Shown: one piece after another, positions 1 through 13,539 of the stretch | How the letters are laid out: each line of letters opens with the position of its first letter | How positions within the stretch are numbered: the first letter of the stretch is position 1 | Notes under the pieces: generated by a model | What the model saw: only the letters and a program-made list of their open reading frames with translations | Told to the model about the DNA's origin: nothing | Databases searched by the model: none | Position numbers and translations under genes: made by a program | NCBI RefSeq assembly: GCF_001440545.1 | Contig: NZ_LKHP01000002.1 | Span: 1-64,000 of the forward strand | Direction: 5' to 3' | DNA length: 64,000 nucleotides | Origin: Caloramator mitchellensis | GTDB lineage: Bacteria; Bacillota; Clostridia; Clostridiales; Caloramatoraceae

Positions 1-749
1 ATTGGCTTTGCATATAGCTCATTGCTCTCTGCAAGCTCTACCATCTTTCCAAGATACATAACTCCTACTCTATTTGATATATGCTTAACCATGGATAAAT
101 CATGTGCTATGAATAAATAAGTTAAACCAAAATCTCTTTGCAAATCCTCAAGCATATTTACAACCTGCGCCTGTATTGAAACGTCAAGCGCTGATATTGG
201 CTCGTCGCATATAATAAATTCAGGTTGAACTGCAAGCGACCTTGCAATACCTATTCTTTGTCTTTGACCGCCGGAGAATTCGTGTGGATATCTGTTTGCA
301 TGTTCGCTATTTAAGCCTACAACATTCAATAGATATTGAATTCTTTCCATTCTTTCTTTGCCACTCATAAGTTTGTGAATATCAATTGCTTCACCTATTA
401 TATCTCCAACAGTCATTCTAGGATTTAACGATGCATAAGGGTCCTGGAAAATCATCTGCATCTTTTTTCTATAAGGAAGCATTTGGTTTGGTGAATACTT
501 TGCTATATCTACACCATCATATATTATTTGACCATCAGTTGGTTCATATAACTTTATAATTGTTCTTCCAGTTGTTGTCTTCCCACAGCCCGATTCTCCA
601 ACAAGGCCTAACGTTTCCCCCTTTTTAATGCTGAATGAAACATCGTCAACTGCTTTAACATAACTTACTTGTTTTCCAAATAGTCCTCTTTTTATTGGAA
701 AATACATTTTCAAATTTTTTATTTCGATTAAAGTTTTATTTTGTTCCAT
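1..749 (-). CDS. Oligopeptide/dipeptide ABC transporter ATP-binding protein (OppF/DppF type), 3' end beyond window
   Basis: Second ATPase of a peptide importer; it pairs with the ATPase of the next gene to power uptake through the OppB/OppC pore. My translation from the minus strand starts [14 protein letters not shown] and shows Walker [10 protein letters not shown]-loop [13 protein letters not shown], signature FSGGQRQR, Walker [12 protein letters not shown] and the switch histidine in [10 protein letters not shown]. The reading frame is still open at the window edge, so the C-terminus is missing. The ATG overlaps the TAA of the upstream ATPase gene (TAATG), with the ribosome-binding site GGAAGGAGG inside that gene's last codons, implying translational coupling. 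Family is certain; the exact substrate (dipeptide, oligopeptide or nickel) is not readable from the ATPase. Confidence 0.93.
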   Translation of the reverse strand, partial: MEQNKTLIEIKNLKMYFPIKRGLFGKQVSYVKAVDDVSFSIKKGETLGLVGESGCGKTTTGRTIIKLYEPTDGQIIYDGVDIAKYSPNQMLPYRKKMQMIFQDPYASLNPRMTVGDIIGEAIDIHKLMSGKERMERIQYLLNVVGLNSEHANRYPHEFSGGQRQRIGIARSLAVQPEFIICDEPISALDVSIQAQVVNMLEDLQRDFGLTYLFIAHDLSMVKHISNRVGVMYLGKMVELAESNELYAKP

Positions 750-1753
750 TATACGTGCCTCCTTCCAACCGGTGCTTCAACCTTTGGAGCGTCCTTGTGA
801 TTTAACCAGCAAGCCGCTCTATGATTATCGCCTACTTCAAATAATGGAGGCATATGCGTCATACAAACCTTCATAGCATATTCACATCTTGGAGCAAATG
901 GACATCCTGCAGGTGGTTTTAAAAGATCTGGTGGCTGTCCATCGATTGGTTTTAGCCTTTCCTTTGCCTTTGGATTAGGTATACTTCTTAAAAGCCCCCA
1001 TGTATATGGATGTCTTGGATTGTAGAAGATTTCACTGGTTTTTCCTGTTTCTACGACTAATCCGCCATACATTACGTTAATTCTGTTACATACATCGGCA
1101 ACAACACCCAGGTCATGGGTTATTAGAATAATAGAAGTATTAATTTTATCCTTCAAATCCTTCATAAGTTCAAGAATCTGAGCCTGTATTGTAACGTCAA
1201 GTGCTGTCGTTGGCTCATCTGCTATAAGAAGCTTTGGCTCAGTTATAAGTGCCATAGCTATCATAACTCTTTGTCTCATACCACCTGAAAACTCATGTGG
1301 ATATTGAGATATTCTCTTTTCAGGGCTTGGAATACCAACAAGTTTAAGCATTTCTACAGCTTTTTTCATAGCATCCTGCTTTGAAATATTTTTATGCTTA
1401 AGAAGATGTTCAGTTAATTGGTCACCAATTGTTAAAACAGGATTCAATGAAGTCATTGGGTCCTGGAATATCATTCCAATTTCATTTCCTCTAATTTTTT
1501 GCATATCCTGTTCAGATACTTTTGCAAGGTCTCTTCCGTCAAACATTATTTCTCCATCTATTATCTTTCCGTTGTCTGCAAGAAGTCTCATAACAGACAT
1601 CATGGTAATACTTTTACCACTACCTGATTCCCCAACTATTCCAAGAGCTTCACCTTTATCAAGATGAAAGGAAACTCCTCTAACTGCTTTTACTTCTCCT
1701 ACATGTGTGAAGAAAGACGTCTTCAAATTCTTTATATCAAGTAATTTTTCCAT
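749..1753 (-). CDS. Oligopeptide/dipeptide ABC transporter ATP-binding protein (OppD/DppD type)
   Basis: Cytoplasmic ATPase of a peptide ABC importer, 334 residues, normal family length. Visible motifs are Walker A GESGSGKS near residue 41, Q-loop [11 protein letters not shown], signature [10 protein letters not shown] and Walker [13 protein letters not shown] followed by the LITHDLG switch. The C-terminal tail carries the OppD/DppD-type cysteine motif [14 protein letters not shown] plus a later cysteine (AACW); in some family members these cysteines bind an Fe-S cluster. It lies second to last in a four-gene leftward operon (OppB, OppC, OppD, OppF) with 10-12 base gaps. No substrate-binding protein gene is present next to the operon in this window, so the ligand cannot be assigned. 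Confidence 0.95.
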   Translation of the reverse strand: MEKLLDIKNLKTSFFTHVGEVKAVRGVSFHLDKGEALGIVGESGSGKSITMMSVMRLLADNGKIIDGEIMFDGRDLAKVSEQDMQKIRGNEIGMIFQDPMTSLNPVLTIGDQLTEHLLKHKNISKQDAMKKAVEMLKLVGIPSPEKRISQYPHEFSGGMRQRVMIAMALITEPKLLIADEPTTALDVTIQAQILELMKDLKDKINTSIILITHDLGVVADVCNRINVMYGGLVVETGKTSEIFYNPRHPYTWGLLRSIPNPKAKERLKPIDGQPPDLLKPPAGCPFAPRCEYAMKVCMTHMPPLFEVGDNHRAACWLNHKDAPKVEAPVGRRHV

Positions 1754-1763
1754 AGTATACCTC

Positions 1764-2693
1764 CTACTTACGCATCTTTGGATCGAGCGCGTCTCTTAAT
1801 CCGTCACCAAGGAAGTTGAATGCAAGTATTGTTAATGAAATCGCAAGCGCTGGGAAAAGCATCTGGTATGGATAAATATAGAGCGTTTCCATTGCCTCTG
1901 ATGCTAATACACCCCAAGAAGCCATAGGAGCAGAAACCCCAAGACCTATAAAGCTTAAGAAAGCTTCTGTAAAAATAGCTGATGGAACTGATAATGTTAA
2001 TGTAACAATAATTGGTCCCATACTATTTGGAATCAAGTGTCTTAATATAATTCTCATATGAGGAGCACCAAGCGTCTTTGCAGCAAGAACAAATTCCTGT
2101 TGTTTTAGTGAAAGAACCTGTGCTCTAACTATTCTGGCCATTGAGAGCCAGTATGCTATTGCAAGGGCAAAAATTATACTCTTTAATCCGGCACCTATAA
2201 CTACCATTATAAGAATTACGTAAAGAAGCATTGGAATTGCATAAAGTGTATCTACAATTCTCATCATAAGGTTGTCTACTTTTCCACCAAAGTAACCTGA
2301 AACACCGCCGTAAAGAATACCAATTGTTAAATTAAGAATACTTGCTGCGTAACCAACAATAAGTGAAATTCTTGCTCCATAAAGTATTCTTGTAAATATA
2401 TCTCTACCAAATGGGTCAGTTCCAAACCAGTGTGCCGAGCTTGGCCCTTGGTTTGCTATGCTGAAGTCCTGTGAAAAGTAATTATATGGCGATATATATG
2501 GTCCAATTATAGCAATCAATGTAATGAATACAACAAAAATTAATCCACCCATTGAAAGTTTGTTCTGCTTAAGTCTTCTCCATGCATCCTGCCAATACGT
2601 TACGCTTGGTCTGACAATCTCATTTATATTTTTTTCATCAGCAGGAACTTTTTCAAATAATTCCTTTGATATTTCTAGATTTGTGTATTCCAT
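1764..2693 (-). CDS. Peptide ABC transporter permease (OppC/DppC type)
   Basis: Integral membrane subunit forming half of the peptide import channel. 309 residues. The N-terminal cytosolic stretch precedes the first membrane helix near residues 50-68 (IFVVFITLIAIIGPYI), typical of OppC. The family hallmark after the first periplasmic segment, HWFGTDPFGRDIFTRILYGARIS, identifies the OppC subfamily. The EAA loop that docks on the ATPase is EFVLAAKTLGAPHMRIILRH. The ending GDGLRDALDPKMRK is the usual OppC/DppC C-terminus. It is cotranscribed between the OppB-like and OppD-like genes. Confidence 0.95.
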   Translation of the reverse strand: MEYTNLEISKELFEKVPADEKNINEIVRPSVTYWQDAWRRLKQNKLSMGGLIFVVFITLIAIIGPYISPYNYFSQDFSIANQGPSSAHWFGTDPFGRDIFTRILYGARISLIVGYAASILNLTIGILYGGVSGYFGGKVDNLMMRIVDTLYAIPMLLYVILIMVVIGAGLKSIIFALAIAYWLSMARIVRAQVLSLKQQEFVLAAKTLGAPHMRIILRHLIPNSMGPIIVTLTLSVPSAIFTEAFLSFIGLGVSAPMASWGVLASEAMETLYIYPYQMLFPALAISLTILAFNFLGDGLRDALDPKMRK

Positions 2694-2705
2694 ATTTTAG
2701 CCTCC

Positions 2706-3626
2706 TTATCCTTCGAGTTTGATTCTTGGGTCGATAACTGCATATAACAAGTCAACTATAAAGTTGAAAGATATAAGCAAGAAGCTGTCGAATACTGTTA
2801 GACCCATGATCATACTATAATCTCTGTTGTATATACCTGTTACGAATTCTCTACCCATTCCAGGAATACCAAATACCTTTTCGATAACGAAGCTACCTGT
2901 TAATATACCTGCCATAAGTGGTCCTAAATAAGTAACTATAGGAATAAGTGCGTTTCTTAGGGCATGTTTATAAATAACAACATTTCTTGATAAACCTTTT
3001 GCCTTTGCTGTTCTTATATAGTCTTGTCTAATAACATCAAGAAGGCTTGACCTTGTTAATCTTGAAATGAACGATAAAGAATACCCTCCAAGAGCCAATA
3101 CAGGCATTATATAGTTGGCAGGTCCTTCAAGCCCAATCGATGGTAAAAGCAATAATTTTACTGCAAAAACGTATATAAGCATTGTTGCCAAAACGAAGCT
3201 TGGAACAGTAACTCCAAGTGTTGCTATTACCATAACTAAACTATCCTGCCATTTTCCTTGGTTAAGTGCAGCAGTAACACCCAAATAAGTCCCTAATATT
3301 AATGAACATAATACAGTTACAAGTCCAAGTTTAGCTGATGTTGGGAATGAATATTCGATAATATCATTAACTGTTCTTCCCTCATACTTTAACGATGGTC
3401 CTAAGTCTCCCTTTGAAAGATTCTTAAGATACATAAAATACTGTTCTGATATTGGCTTGTTTAAGCCAAATTTTTGTTCAAGATTTGCTTTAATTTGTGG
3501 TGGAAGTGGTTTTTCACCATCAAATGGTCCCCCTGGAATTGCATGCATTAAGAAGAATGTCGCTGTAGCAATTACCCAAAGGGTTACTATGCTGGCTACG
3601 AGTCTTTTGATGATGTAATTTAGCAT
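2706..3626 (-). CDS. Peptide ABC transporter permease (OppB/DppB type)
   Basis: First gene of the leftward peptide transporter operon; the OppB-type half of the channel, 306 residues. It begins with the characteristic short cytosolic start and helix (MLNYIIKRLVASIVTLWVIA), then the long extracytoplasmic segment containing LEQKFGLNKPISEQYFMYLK, with the later EAA loop YIRTAKAKGLSRNVVIYKH and the ending YAVIDPRIKLEG. The ATG at 3626 follows GAGGGGAGAG. A consensus promoter lies about 200 bases upstream. No solute-binding protein precedes it, which is unusual for such operons; the binding protein may be encoded elsewhere. Confidence 0.95.
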   Translation of the reverse strand: MLNYIIKRLVASIVTLWVIATATFFLMHAIPGGPFDGEKPLPPQIKANLEQKFGLNKPISEQYFMYLKNLSKGDLGPSLKYEGRTVNDIIEYSFPTSAKLGLVTVLCSLILGTYLGVTAALNQGKWQDSLVMVIATLGVTVPSFVLATMLIYVFAVKLLLLPSIGLEGPANYIMPVLALGGYSLSFISRLTRSSLLDVIRQDYIRTAKAKGLSRNVVIYKHALRNALIPIVTYLGPLMAGILTGSFVIEKVFGIPGMGREFVTGIYNRDYSMIMGLTVFDSFLLISFNFIVDLLYAVIDPRIKLEG

Positions 3627-3825
3627 ATGATCTCTCCCCTCTTTTGCTTATGGTAAGATTAATTTTAAATCATATTAAATTTTTGCACAAATTTAAAAAT
3701 TCCGTTCTTTTAAATTTAAAATGCTATAAAGTGTGTTTTTTTTCATTTTTCTTTATTTTTAAAGGATTTAGATTAACATAATACATTTGCAAAAATATTT
3801 TAAATTAACTCAAAATCATGAAATA

Positions 3826-3854
3826 ATTATAATGTATTCCAAATTTTAATTCAA
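3826..3854 (-). promoter_or_regulatory. Predicted sigma-A promoter of the peptide transporter operon
   Basis: On the minus strand, TTGAAT (3854-3849) and a perfect TATAAT (3831-3826) are separated by 17 bases. Transcription would start near 3818 and leave a leader of about 190 bases before the OppB-type ATG at 3626. The remaining bases between 3627 and 4080 are very AT-rich; I see no gene or riboswitch in them. Confidence 0.6.
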
Positions 3855-4081
3855 GAACTTTTTTTTTGAAATATAATTAAATTCATTTTTTCACTATAGT
3901 GCATTATTATACATTTTAAACAAGAAAAATCAATAATCATTAAATATTTATAACATGTTAGTAATTTATCAAACTCACAATATCAATTGTTTGAATTATC
4001 TTGCGAATGAATTAATTTATTTATTTAATTTTATAAATTTTTTGAATTATATGTCTATTGAATTATATGATATATAATAAA

Positions 4082-4105
4082 AAAGCATGCCATAGGCATG
4101 CTTTT
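4082..4105 (-). terminator. Rho-independent terminator after gatB
   Basis: A perfect hairpin AAAAGCATGCC-ATA-GGCATGCTTTT, with an A-run on the plus-strand left side (a U-run in the leftward transcript). The stem overlaps the TAA stop codon of gatB. It closes the leftward block that starts upstream with pcrA/ligA or gatC. Confidence 0.85.
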
Positions 4106-5531
4106 ATCTTTTTCTTATCTCCTCATCTAACAACTTATTAACTAATTGTGGATTTGCTTTACCCTTTGAAGCCTTCATTATCTGTCCCACTAAGAATCCC
4201 ATAGCCTTTGTCTTGCCGTTTTTAAAGTCCTCTATCGACTGTGGATTCTCGTCTAAAACTTTGTTTACTATATCTCTTATAGCACCCTCATCTGAAATTT
4301 GAACAAGTCCCTTTTCTTCAACTATCTTTTCAGGCTGCTTTCCTGTTTCGAACATATCTGCAAATACCTTCTTAGCGATTGTATTTGAAATAGTTCCCTT
4401 CTCAACAAGTTCAATCAGCTTTACAAGGTCTGCAGGTTTAAATTTTACATCTGTTATTTCCATCTCTCTATCGTTTAATGTTCTCAATACTTCTCCCATT
4501 ATCCAGTTGCTTATTGACTTTGGATTTCCTCCATTTGCTACAGCTTCCTCAAAAAATGCCGCAAGCTCCTTTGAAGCTGTTATTATTTCCGCATCGTATT
4601 CAGGAAGGTTATAGTTTTCTATGTATCTTTTTCTCTTTTGGTCAGGAAGTTCAGGCATATTTGATTTAATATCTTCAATCCAATTATCATCTACAACAAG
4701 ATAAACCATGTCTGGCTCTGGGAAGTATCTATAATCATGTGCTTCTTCCTTGCTTCTCATAACTATAGTCTGGCCTTTAGATTCATCCCATCTTCTTGTC
4801 TCCTGGACAATCCTCTCTCCATTTCTTACTGCGTTAATCTGTCTTTCTATTTCAAACTCCAATGCCTTCTCTAGCGCCTTGAAGGAGTTCATGTTTTTTA
4901 TTTCGGTTTTTACACCAAATTCTTTGGAACCCTTTGGCCTTATAGAAACATTTGCATCACATCTTAATGAACCCTCCTGCATCTTGCAGTCGGAAACTTC
5001 GGTATATAAAAGAATCGACCTTAGCTTTTCAAAAAACATCCTTGCTTCCTGTGGACTTCTCATGTCAGGGCGAGTTACTATTTCTATAAGAGGAACCCCC
5101 GACCTGTTGAAATCAATAAAAGAAGCATCACCTTCGTGAAGGGCTTTTCCTGCATCTTCTTCTATATGGATTCTTTCAATCCTTATCTTCTTTAAACCCT
5201 CTTCAGTTTCAACTTCAACAAACCCTTCGCTGCAAAGAGGAGTTTCGTGCTGAGTAATCTGATAGTTCTTTGGTGCATCTGGGTAGAAATAATTCTTTCT
5301 TGCCATATATGTCTCTTTATTAATATTGCAATTTAAAGCAATCCCTGCCTTTATCGCATAATCTACAACAGCCTTGTTTAAGACAGGTAGGGCTCCTGGA
5401 AGTCCCAAACAAACAGGACAGCAATGTGTGTTTACTTCTCCTCCAAACTCAGTTGTGCAACCGCAAAATATCTTTGATTTTGTTGAAAGTTCGGCATGTA
5501 TCTCAAGACCTATAACTGCTTCGAATTCCAT
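4104..5531 (-). CDS. gatB: Aspartyl/glutamyl-tRNA amidotransferase subunit B
   Basis: Kinase-like subunit of the GatCAB amidotransferase, which phosphorylates and amidates Glu-tRNA(Gln) and/or Asp-tRNA(Asn) in the cytosol. 475 residues, full length. Recognisable family sequences are [20 protein letters not shown] at the start, the cysteine set CGCTTEFGG and [10 protein letters not shown] (zinc-type motif), [13 protein letters not shown], and [10 protein letters not shown]. The C-terminal YqeY-like tail ([21 protein letters not shown]) binds tRNA. It follows gatA by 11 bases in the order gatC-gatA-gatB. The stop codon lies inside the terminator stem. Confidence 0.98.
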   Translation of the reverse strand: MEFEAVIGLEIHAELSTKSKIFCGCTTEFGGEVNTHCCPVCLGLPGALPVLNKAVVDYAIKAGIALNCNINKETYMARKNYFYPDAPKNYQITQHETPLCSEGFVEVETEEGLKKIRIERIHIEEDAGKALHEGDASFIDFNRSGVPLIEIVTRPDMRSPQEARMFFEKLRSILLYTEVSDCKMQEGSLRCDANVSIRPKGSKEFGVKTEIKNMNSFKALEKALEFEIERQINAVRNGERIVQETRRWDESKGQTIVMRSKEEAHDYRYFPEPDMVYLVVDDNWIEDIKSNMPELPDQKRKRYIENYNLPEYDAEIITASKELAAFFEEAVANGGNPKSISNWIMGEVLRTLNDREMEITDVKFKPADLVKLIELVEKGTISNTIAKKVFADMFETGKQPEKIVEEKGLVQISDEGAIRDIVNKVLDENPQSIEDFKNGKTKAMGFLVGQIMKASKGKANPQLVNKLLDEEIRKR

Positions 5532-5542
5532 AACTGCACCTC

Positions 5543-6991
5543 CTATATTAAAGGTCTTGCATTGAAGTTTACTATCTTTTCAATTGAACTTGCAAGACTT
5601 AGTATTTTTCCTTCTTGGAAGTAATTACCTATTATCTGTAGTCCTACTGGTAACCCCTCAGATAGTCCGACAGGCATAGAAACTGCAGGAAGTCCTGCAA
5701 TATTGACAGGAACTGTGCAAACATCTGACAAATACATCTTTAATGGGTCGTCAGCCTTTTCTCCAAATTTAAAGGCAACTGACGGAGAAGTTGGCGAAAC
5801 TATTAAATCAACCTCTTCAAAGGCTCTTTTGAATTCCTCTATTATAAGTCGCTTAACCTTTAATGCCTTCTTGTAATATGCATCGTAATATCCAGATGAA
5901 AGAGCATATGTTCCAAGCATAATTCTTCTTTTTACTTCACTGCCAAATCCTATGCTTCTTGATTTTACATATAAATCGACTAAATCTTCAAATTCATCAG
6001 CTCTATATCCATATCTTATGCCGTCAAATCTTGCAAGATTTGAGCTTGCTTCTGAACTTGACAGTATATAATAAACTGGAAGGGAATACTTTGACATCGG
6101 AAGGCTTATTTCCTTAACTTCTGCTCCTAAAAGTTTTAAAGCTTCCACGGCCTTCTCAACTTCCCTTTTCACACCTTCATCAATACCTTCTCCAAAATAT
6201 TCCTTTGGTAGTCCTACTCTTATTCCCTTTATATCCTTGTTTAAATATGTAGTGAAATCCTCAACATCTACGTTCGCAGAAGTTGAATCTAAATTGTCCT
6301 TTCCGCATATTGTATTAAGAACCAATGCACAATCCTCTACATCCCTTGTAAATGGCCCTATCTGGTCAAGTGATGAAGCAAATGCTACAAGTCCATATCT
6401 TGAAACCCTTCCATATGTAGGCTTAAATCCTACTACTCCACACAATGATGCAGGTTGTCTTATTGAACCGCCTGTGTCAGAGCCAAGTGAAAAATATACT
6501 TCTCCAGCAGCAACAGATGCGGCTGAACCACCTGAGGAGCCTCCTGGAACCCTTTCTAAATCATATGGATTTTTTGTCTTCTTGATGGATGAATTTTCAG
6601 TAGATGAGCCCATCGCAAATTCATCCATATTTAATCTTCCAATTATTATAGCATCGCTTTCCTTTAACTTTCTAACAACAGTTGCATCATAAGGAGATGT
6701 GAAATTTTCAAGTATTTTTGATGCACATGTTGTTTTTTGGTTTTTTAAGCAAATATTATCCTTGATAGCCATAGGTATACCTGCAAGGGCGCCTACTTCT
6801 TCTCCATTTGCAATCTTTTTATCAACTGATTTAGCATTTTCAATTGCGTCTTCCTCAAAAACCTCTAAAAAAGCGTCTATTTTACCGTCAACTTCTTTGA
6901 TTCTTTCTATTGATGATTTAACAACCTCTTCGGCGCTAACTTCTTTCTTTATTAAAAGGTCCTTAATCTCGTGTGCATATTTAAAATGCAT
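5543..6991 (-). CDS. gatA: Aspartyl/glutamyl-tRNA amidotransferase subunit A (amidase)
   Basis: Glutaminase subunit of GatCAB; it releases ammonia from glutamine for the GatB active site. 482 residues, as expected. The amidase-signature Ser-cisSer-Lys triad can be read: Lys in [11 protein letters not shown], the glycine/serine loop [15 protein letters not shown], and the nucleophile region [15 protein letters not shown]. It sits between gatC and gatB in a compact operon with gaps of about 11 bases, in line with stoichiometric production of the complex. Confidence 0.98.
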   Translation of the reverse strand: MHFKYAHEIKDLLIKKEVSAEEVVKSSIERIKEVDGKIDAFLEVFEEDAIENAKSVDKKIANGEEVGALAGIPMAIKDNICLKNQKTTCASKILENFTSPYDATVVRKLKESDAIIIGRLNMDEFAMGSSTENSSIKKTKNPYDLERVPGGSSGGSAASVAAGEVYFSLGSDTGGSIRQPASLCGVVGFKPTYGRVSRYGLVAFASSLDQIGPFTRDVEDCALVLNTICGKDNLDSTSANVDVEDFTTYLNKDIKGIRVGLPKEYFGEGIDEGVKREVEKAVEALKLLGAEVKEISLPMSKYSLPVYYILSSSEASSNLARFDGIRYGYRADEFEDLVDLYVKSRSIGFGSEVKRRIMLGTYALSSGYYDAYYKKALKVKRLIIEEFKRAFEEVDLIVSPTSPSVAFKFGEKADDPLKMYLSDVCTVPVNIAGLPAVSMPVGLSEGLPVGLQIIGNYFQEGKILSLASSIEKIVNFNARPLI

Positions 6992-7002
6992 GAAACCGCC
7001 TC

Positions 7003-7290
7003 CTATTCTACAACCTTTGGAACTTTAAAGTAACCATTTTCTTTGTCTGGAGCATTCAATAGGGCATCTTCTCTGTCCATAGACTTTTCTATCTTGTCTT
7101 CCCTTAATACATTAAACGCTGCATAATTTGTGATGCTTATTTCAACATTCTCTGTATCTACTTCCTTCAACTGCTCAACAAATTGAAGTATGTTATTAAA
7201 ATCCTGGACGAATTTTTCCTTTTCATCCTCTGAGAATTCAAGCCTTGCAAGCTTTGCAACATAATCGACCTGCTTTTTATCAACTGACAT
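7003..7290 (-). CDS. gatC: Aspartyl/glutamyl-tRNA amidotransferase subunit C
   Basis: Small stabilising subunit that wraps around the GatA-GatB interface. About 95 residues; [20 protein letters not shown] followed by [20 protein letters not shown] is the family pattern, and the tail [20 protein letters not shown] matches the usual GatC C-terminal extension. A longer reading from 7299 (MCSM...) is possible, but that ATG sits within the AAAGGA ribosome-binding site; the ATG at 7290 has 8-base spacing and gives the family-typical start, so I prefer it. Confidence 0.95.
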   Translation of the reverse strand: MSVDKKQVDYVAKLARLEFSEDEKEKFVQDFNNILQFVEQLKEVDTENVEISITNYAAFNVLREDKIEKSMDREDALLNAPDKENGYFKVPKVVE

Positions 7291-7305
7291 ACTGCACATC
7301 CTTTC

Positions 7306-11784
<4,479 letters not shown>

Positions 11785-11862
11785 AAAATCCTCCTCAAAT
11801 CCAATTTCCTATATATTATATCATTACTAATAAATTATTGCCAAACAATAAGTTGATTAGAC

Positions 11863-11891
11863 AAAAAAATAAAAGGCTAAATGCCTTTTAT
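11863..11891 (-). terminator. Rho-independent terminator after the coiled-coil gene
   Basis: Hairpin ATAAAAGGC-TAAAT-GCCTTTTAT (11869-11891), preceded on the plus strand by an A-run (11863-11869), i.e. a U-run in the leftward transcript. As with gatB, the stop codon (TAG at 11877-11879) lies inside the hairpin. Confidence 0.8.
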
Positions 11892-12500
11892 TGCTCTAAA
11901 ATTTCTCTTTATTATAAACAAATCCTCTTCATTCTTTTTCTCTTTGTATTTTAGAAATTCAATGTCATTTGAAATATCTTCAATCTTTTCAATCACATAT
12001 GTTTTAAATTCAGTTAGTTTAGCTGTTTGGTCAAAAACTGCATCTAACTTCTTTTCCATTCTATTCTGTCCTTCCTCCAGCCTTTCAAGCCTTAAGTTGG
12101 TTTCAGCCTGGTTTGCTTTTAGACTGCTTATGTCTGTCTTCATCATATCGATGTCTTCCTGCATGCGCTCTTGGTTCGCCTTTAAGCTGCTTATGTCTTC
12201 TTGCATGCGTTCCTGGTTTGCTTTTAAGCTGCTTATGTCTTCTTGCATGCGTTCCTGGTTTGCTTTTAAGCTGCTTATGTCTTCCTGCATGCGCTCTTGG
12301 TTCGCCTTTAAGCTGCTTATGTCTTCCTGCATGCGCTCTTGGTTCGCCTTTAAGCTGCTTATGTCTTCCTGCATGCGTTCTTGGTTTGCTTTTACTCCGC
12401 TTACATCGGCTCTCAATCCTGCAACATCATTCTCTACATTATCAAGTCGTTTGTTAATGCTTCTAACTTCCTGCAGGATGAGCTTCAACATCTCCTCCAT
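11877..12500 (-). CDS. Coiled-coil protein with six near-identical 14-residue repeats
   Basis: Cytosolic, highly charged and almost entirely helical; no signal peptide or membrane segment. Residues about 45-130 consist of a 14-residue unit (KANQERMQEDISSL) repeated six times, flanked by related but diverged heptad sequence (LERLEEGQNRMEKKLDAVF). Such proteins form long dimeric or trimeric coiled coils; a specific function is not known to me. The start is set at the ATG at 12500 because AAGGGAG lies 8 bases upstream; a GTG at 12518 is in frame but overlaps this site. It stands alone between pcrA and the pseudouridine synthase gene, with its own terminator. Confidence 0.8.
   Translation of the reverse strand: MEEMLKLILQEVRSINKRLDNVENDVAGLRADVSGVKANQERMQEDISSLKANQERMQEDISSLKANQERMQEDISSLKANQERMQEDISSLKANQERMQEDISSLKANQERMQEDIDMMKTDISSLKANQAETNLRLERLEEGQNRMEKKLDAVFDQTAKLTEFKTYVIEKIEDISNDIEFLKYKEKKNEEDLFIIKRNFRAIKGI
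12151..12402. repeat. Six tandem 42-bp coding repeats
   Basis: Units start at 12151, 12193, 12235, 12277, 12319 and 12361 (each beginning ATGTCTTC on the plus strand). They differ only at a few positions, mostly synonymous (GCGCTC/GCGTTC, TTCGCC/TTTGCT). Neighbouring pairs share the same variants, which points to recent duplication by slippage or unequal recombination. Confidence 0.97.
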
Positions 12501-12559
12501 AAACTCAACTCCCTTCACTATAATTATATCCTAAAACAAATATATTTTAAACATGTCTA

Positions 12560-13291
12560 TCATTTTTTCTTAACAGCCTCTTTTAACATTAATAGCTCCT
12601 CTTCAGAAAGCTCCCTATACTCCCCAGCCTCTAAATTCTCGTCGAGCTTTAAAGGTCCAAATTCAATCCTTTTAAGATAAATTACCCTTTTGCCTACTGC
12701 CTCAAACATTCTTTTTACCTGATGATATTTTCCTTCGTATATAATAAGCTCAATTTCGGATATTTCACCGCTTGCTAAAATTTCAAGTTCTGAAGGCATT
12801 GTCTTGTATCCATCATCAAGAACAACACCTTCCTTAAACCGTTCAACATCCTCTAAAGTTACTCTACCCTCTACCTTTGCATAATATTTTTTAGGAACAT
12901 GCCTTTTAGGCGATAAAAGAAGATGATTAAGTTCTCCATCGTTTGTTATAAGTAAAAGTCCCTCTGTATCCTTATCAAGCCTTCCAACGGGTGATGGTGA
13001 AAAAACTAAATACTCATCATCGATCAAATCGATAACCGTTCTTTCAACTTCGTCGTATGTAGCAGTGATAACGCCCTGTGGTTTATTAAGCATCAAATAT
13101 ATAAATTCCTTATATTCAACCCTTTCTCCGTTAACTGTAATGGCATCATTAAATGGGTCTATATGTTCGGAGCTGTCCTTTACGATTTCCCCATTGACCT
13201 CAACCTCACCGTTTCTGCACATCTTTTTTATTTCTTTTCTTGTTCCATATCCTAAATTTGCAAGAACCTTATCTATTCTTTCTCTTTTCAC
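12560..13291 (-). CDS. RsuA/RluB-family pseudouridine synthase
   Basis: Converts a uridine of ribosomal RNA to pseudouridine. 243 residues: N-terminal S4 RNA-binding domain (ERIDKVLANLGYGTRKEIKK) followed by the catalytic domain with the family motif GRLDKDTEGLLLITNDG, in which the aspartate is the catalytic residue, and KYHQVKRMFEAVGKRVIYLKR near the end. The S4 domain plus this motif place it in the RsuA/RluB/RluE/RluF group; the exact target base (16S or 23S) cannot be decided from the sequence. Standalone gene; starts near 13291 with good agreement to the family. Confidence 0.95.
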   Translation of the reverse strand: MKRERIDKVLANLGYGTRKEIKKMCRNGEVEVNGEIVKDSSEHIDPFNDAITVNGERVEYKEFIYLMLNKPQGVITATYDEVERTVIDLIDDEYLVFSPSPVGRLDKDTEGLLLITNDGELNHLLLSPKRHVPKKYYAKVEGRVTLEDVERFKEGVVLDDGYKTMPSELEILASGEISEIELIIYEGKYHQVKRMFEAVGKRVIYLKRIEFGPLKLDENLEAGEYRELSEEELLMLKEAVKKK

Positions 13292-13365
13292 TCTTCTCCC
13301 TCCATTCGCTATTAGTATATCATCACACCTAGTAAAATTACAAGCAGGATAAAAATCACATCAAA

Positions 13366-13530
13366 TTAAAAAACCTATGAATGATATTCTAAGTCGAACT
13401 CATTTCACCACGGCACAAAGTTTTATTCCTTTTCAATAGTCCAATCAAAAATACAGACTATTGAAAAGGAAAACGCCAAGAGTTACTAAGGCAGATGAAG
13501 CGACTTTAGAAATCTTTCATAGGGTTTTAG
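13366..13530. repeat. 165-bp imperfect inverted repeat with perfect 15-bp inner stem
   Basis: The inner arms TCCTTTTCAATAGTC (13427-13441) and GACTATTGAAAAGGA (13456-13470) are perfect complements with a 14-base loop. Outside them the two halves still align imperfectly: AAAACCTATGAATGAT (from about 13369) mirrors ATCTTTCATAGGGTTTT (ending about 13529), and CTAAGTCG mirrors CGACTTTAG. It fills the space between the patatin and pseudouridine synthase genes. It could be a miniature inverted-repeat element or a folded RNA; no long U-run makes it a simple terminator. Confidence 0.8.
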
Positions 13531-13539
13531 TTCTGCTCT

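Noticed and set aside
3627..4080. Small RNA or binding-protein gene upstream of the peptide transporter
   Set aside because: Sequence is AT-rich with stops in all frames; only a promoter can be supported.
12151..12402. CRISPR array
   Set aside because: Units are contiguous 42-bp coding repeats without spacers and without cas genes nearby.
11881..12534. Plus-strand open frames opposite the coiled-coil gene
   Set aside because: They mirror the tandem repeats (serine/methionine/cysteine-rich) and lack ribosome-binding sites; shadows of the minus-strand gene.
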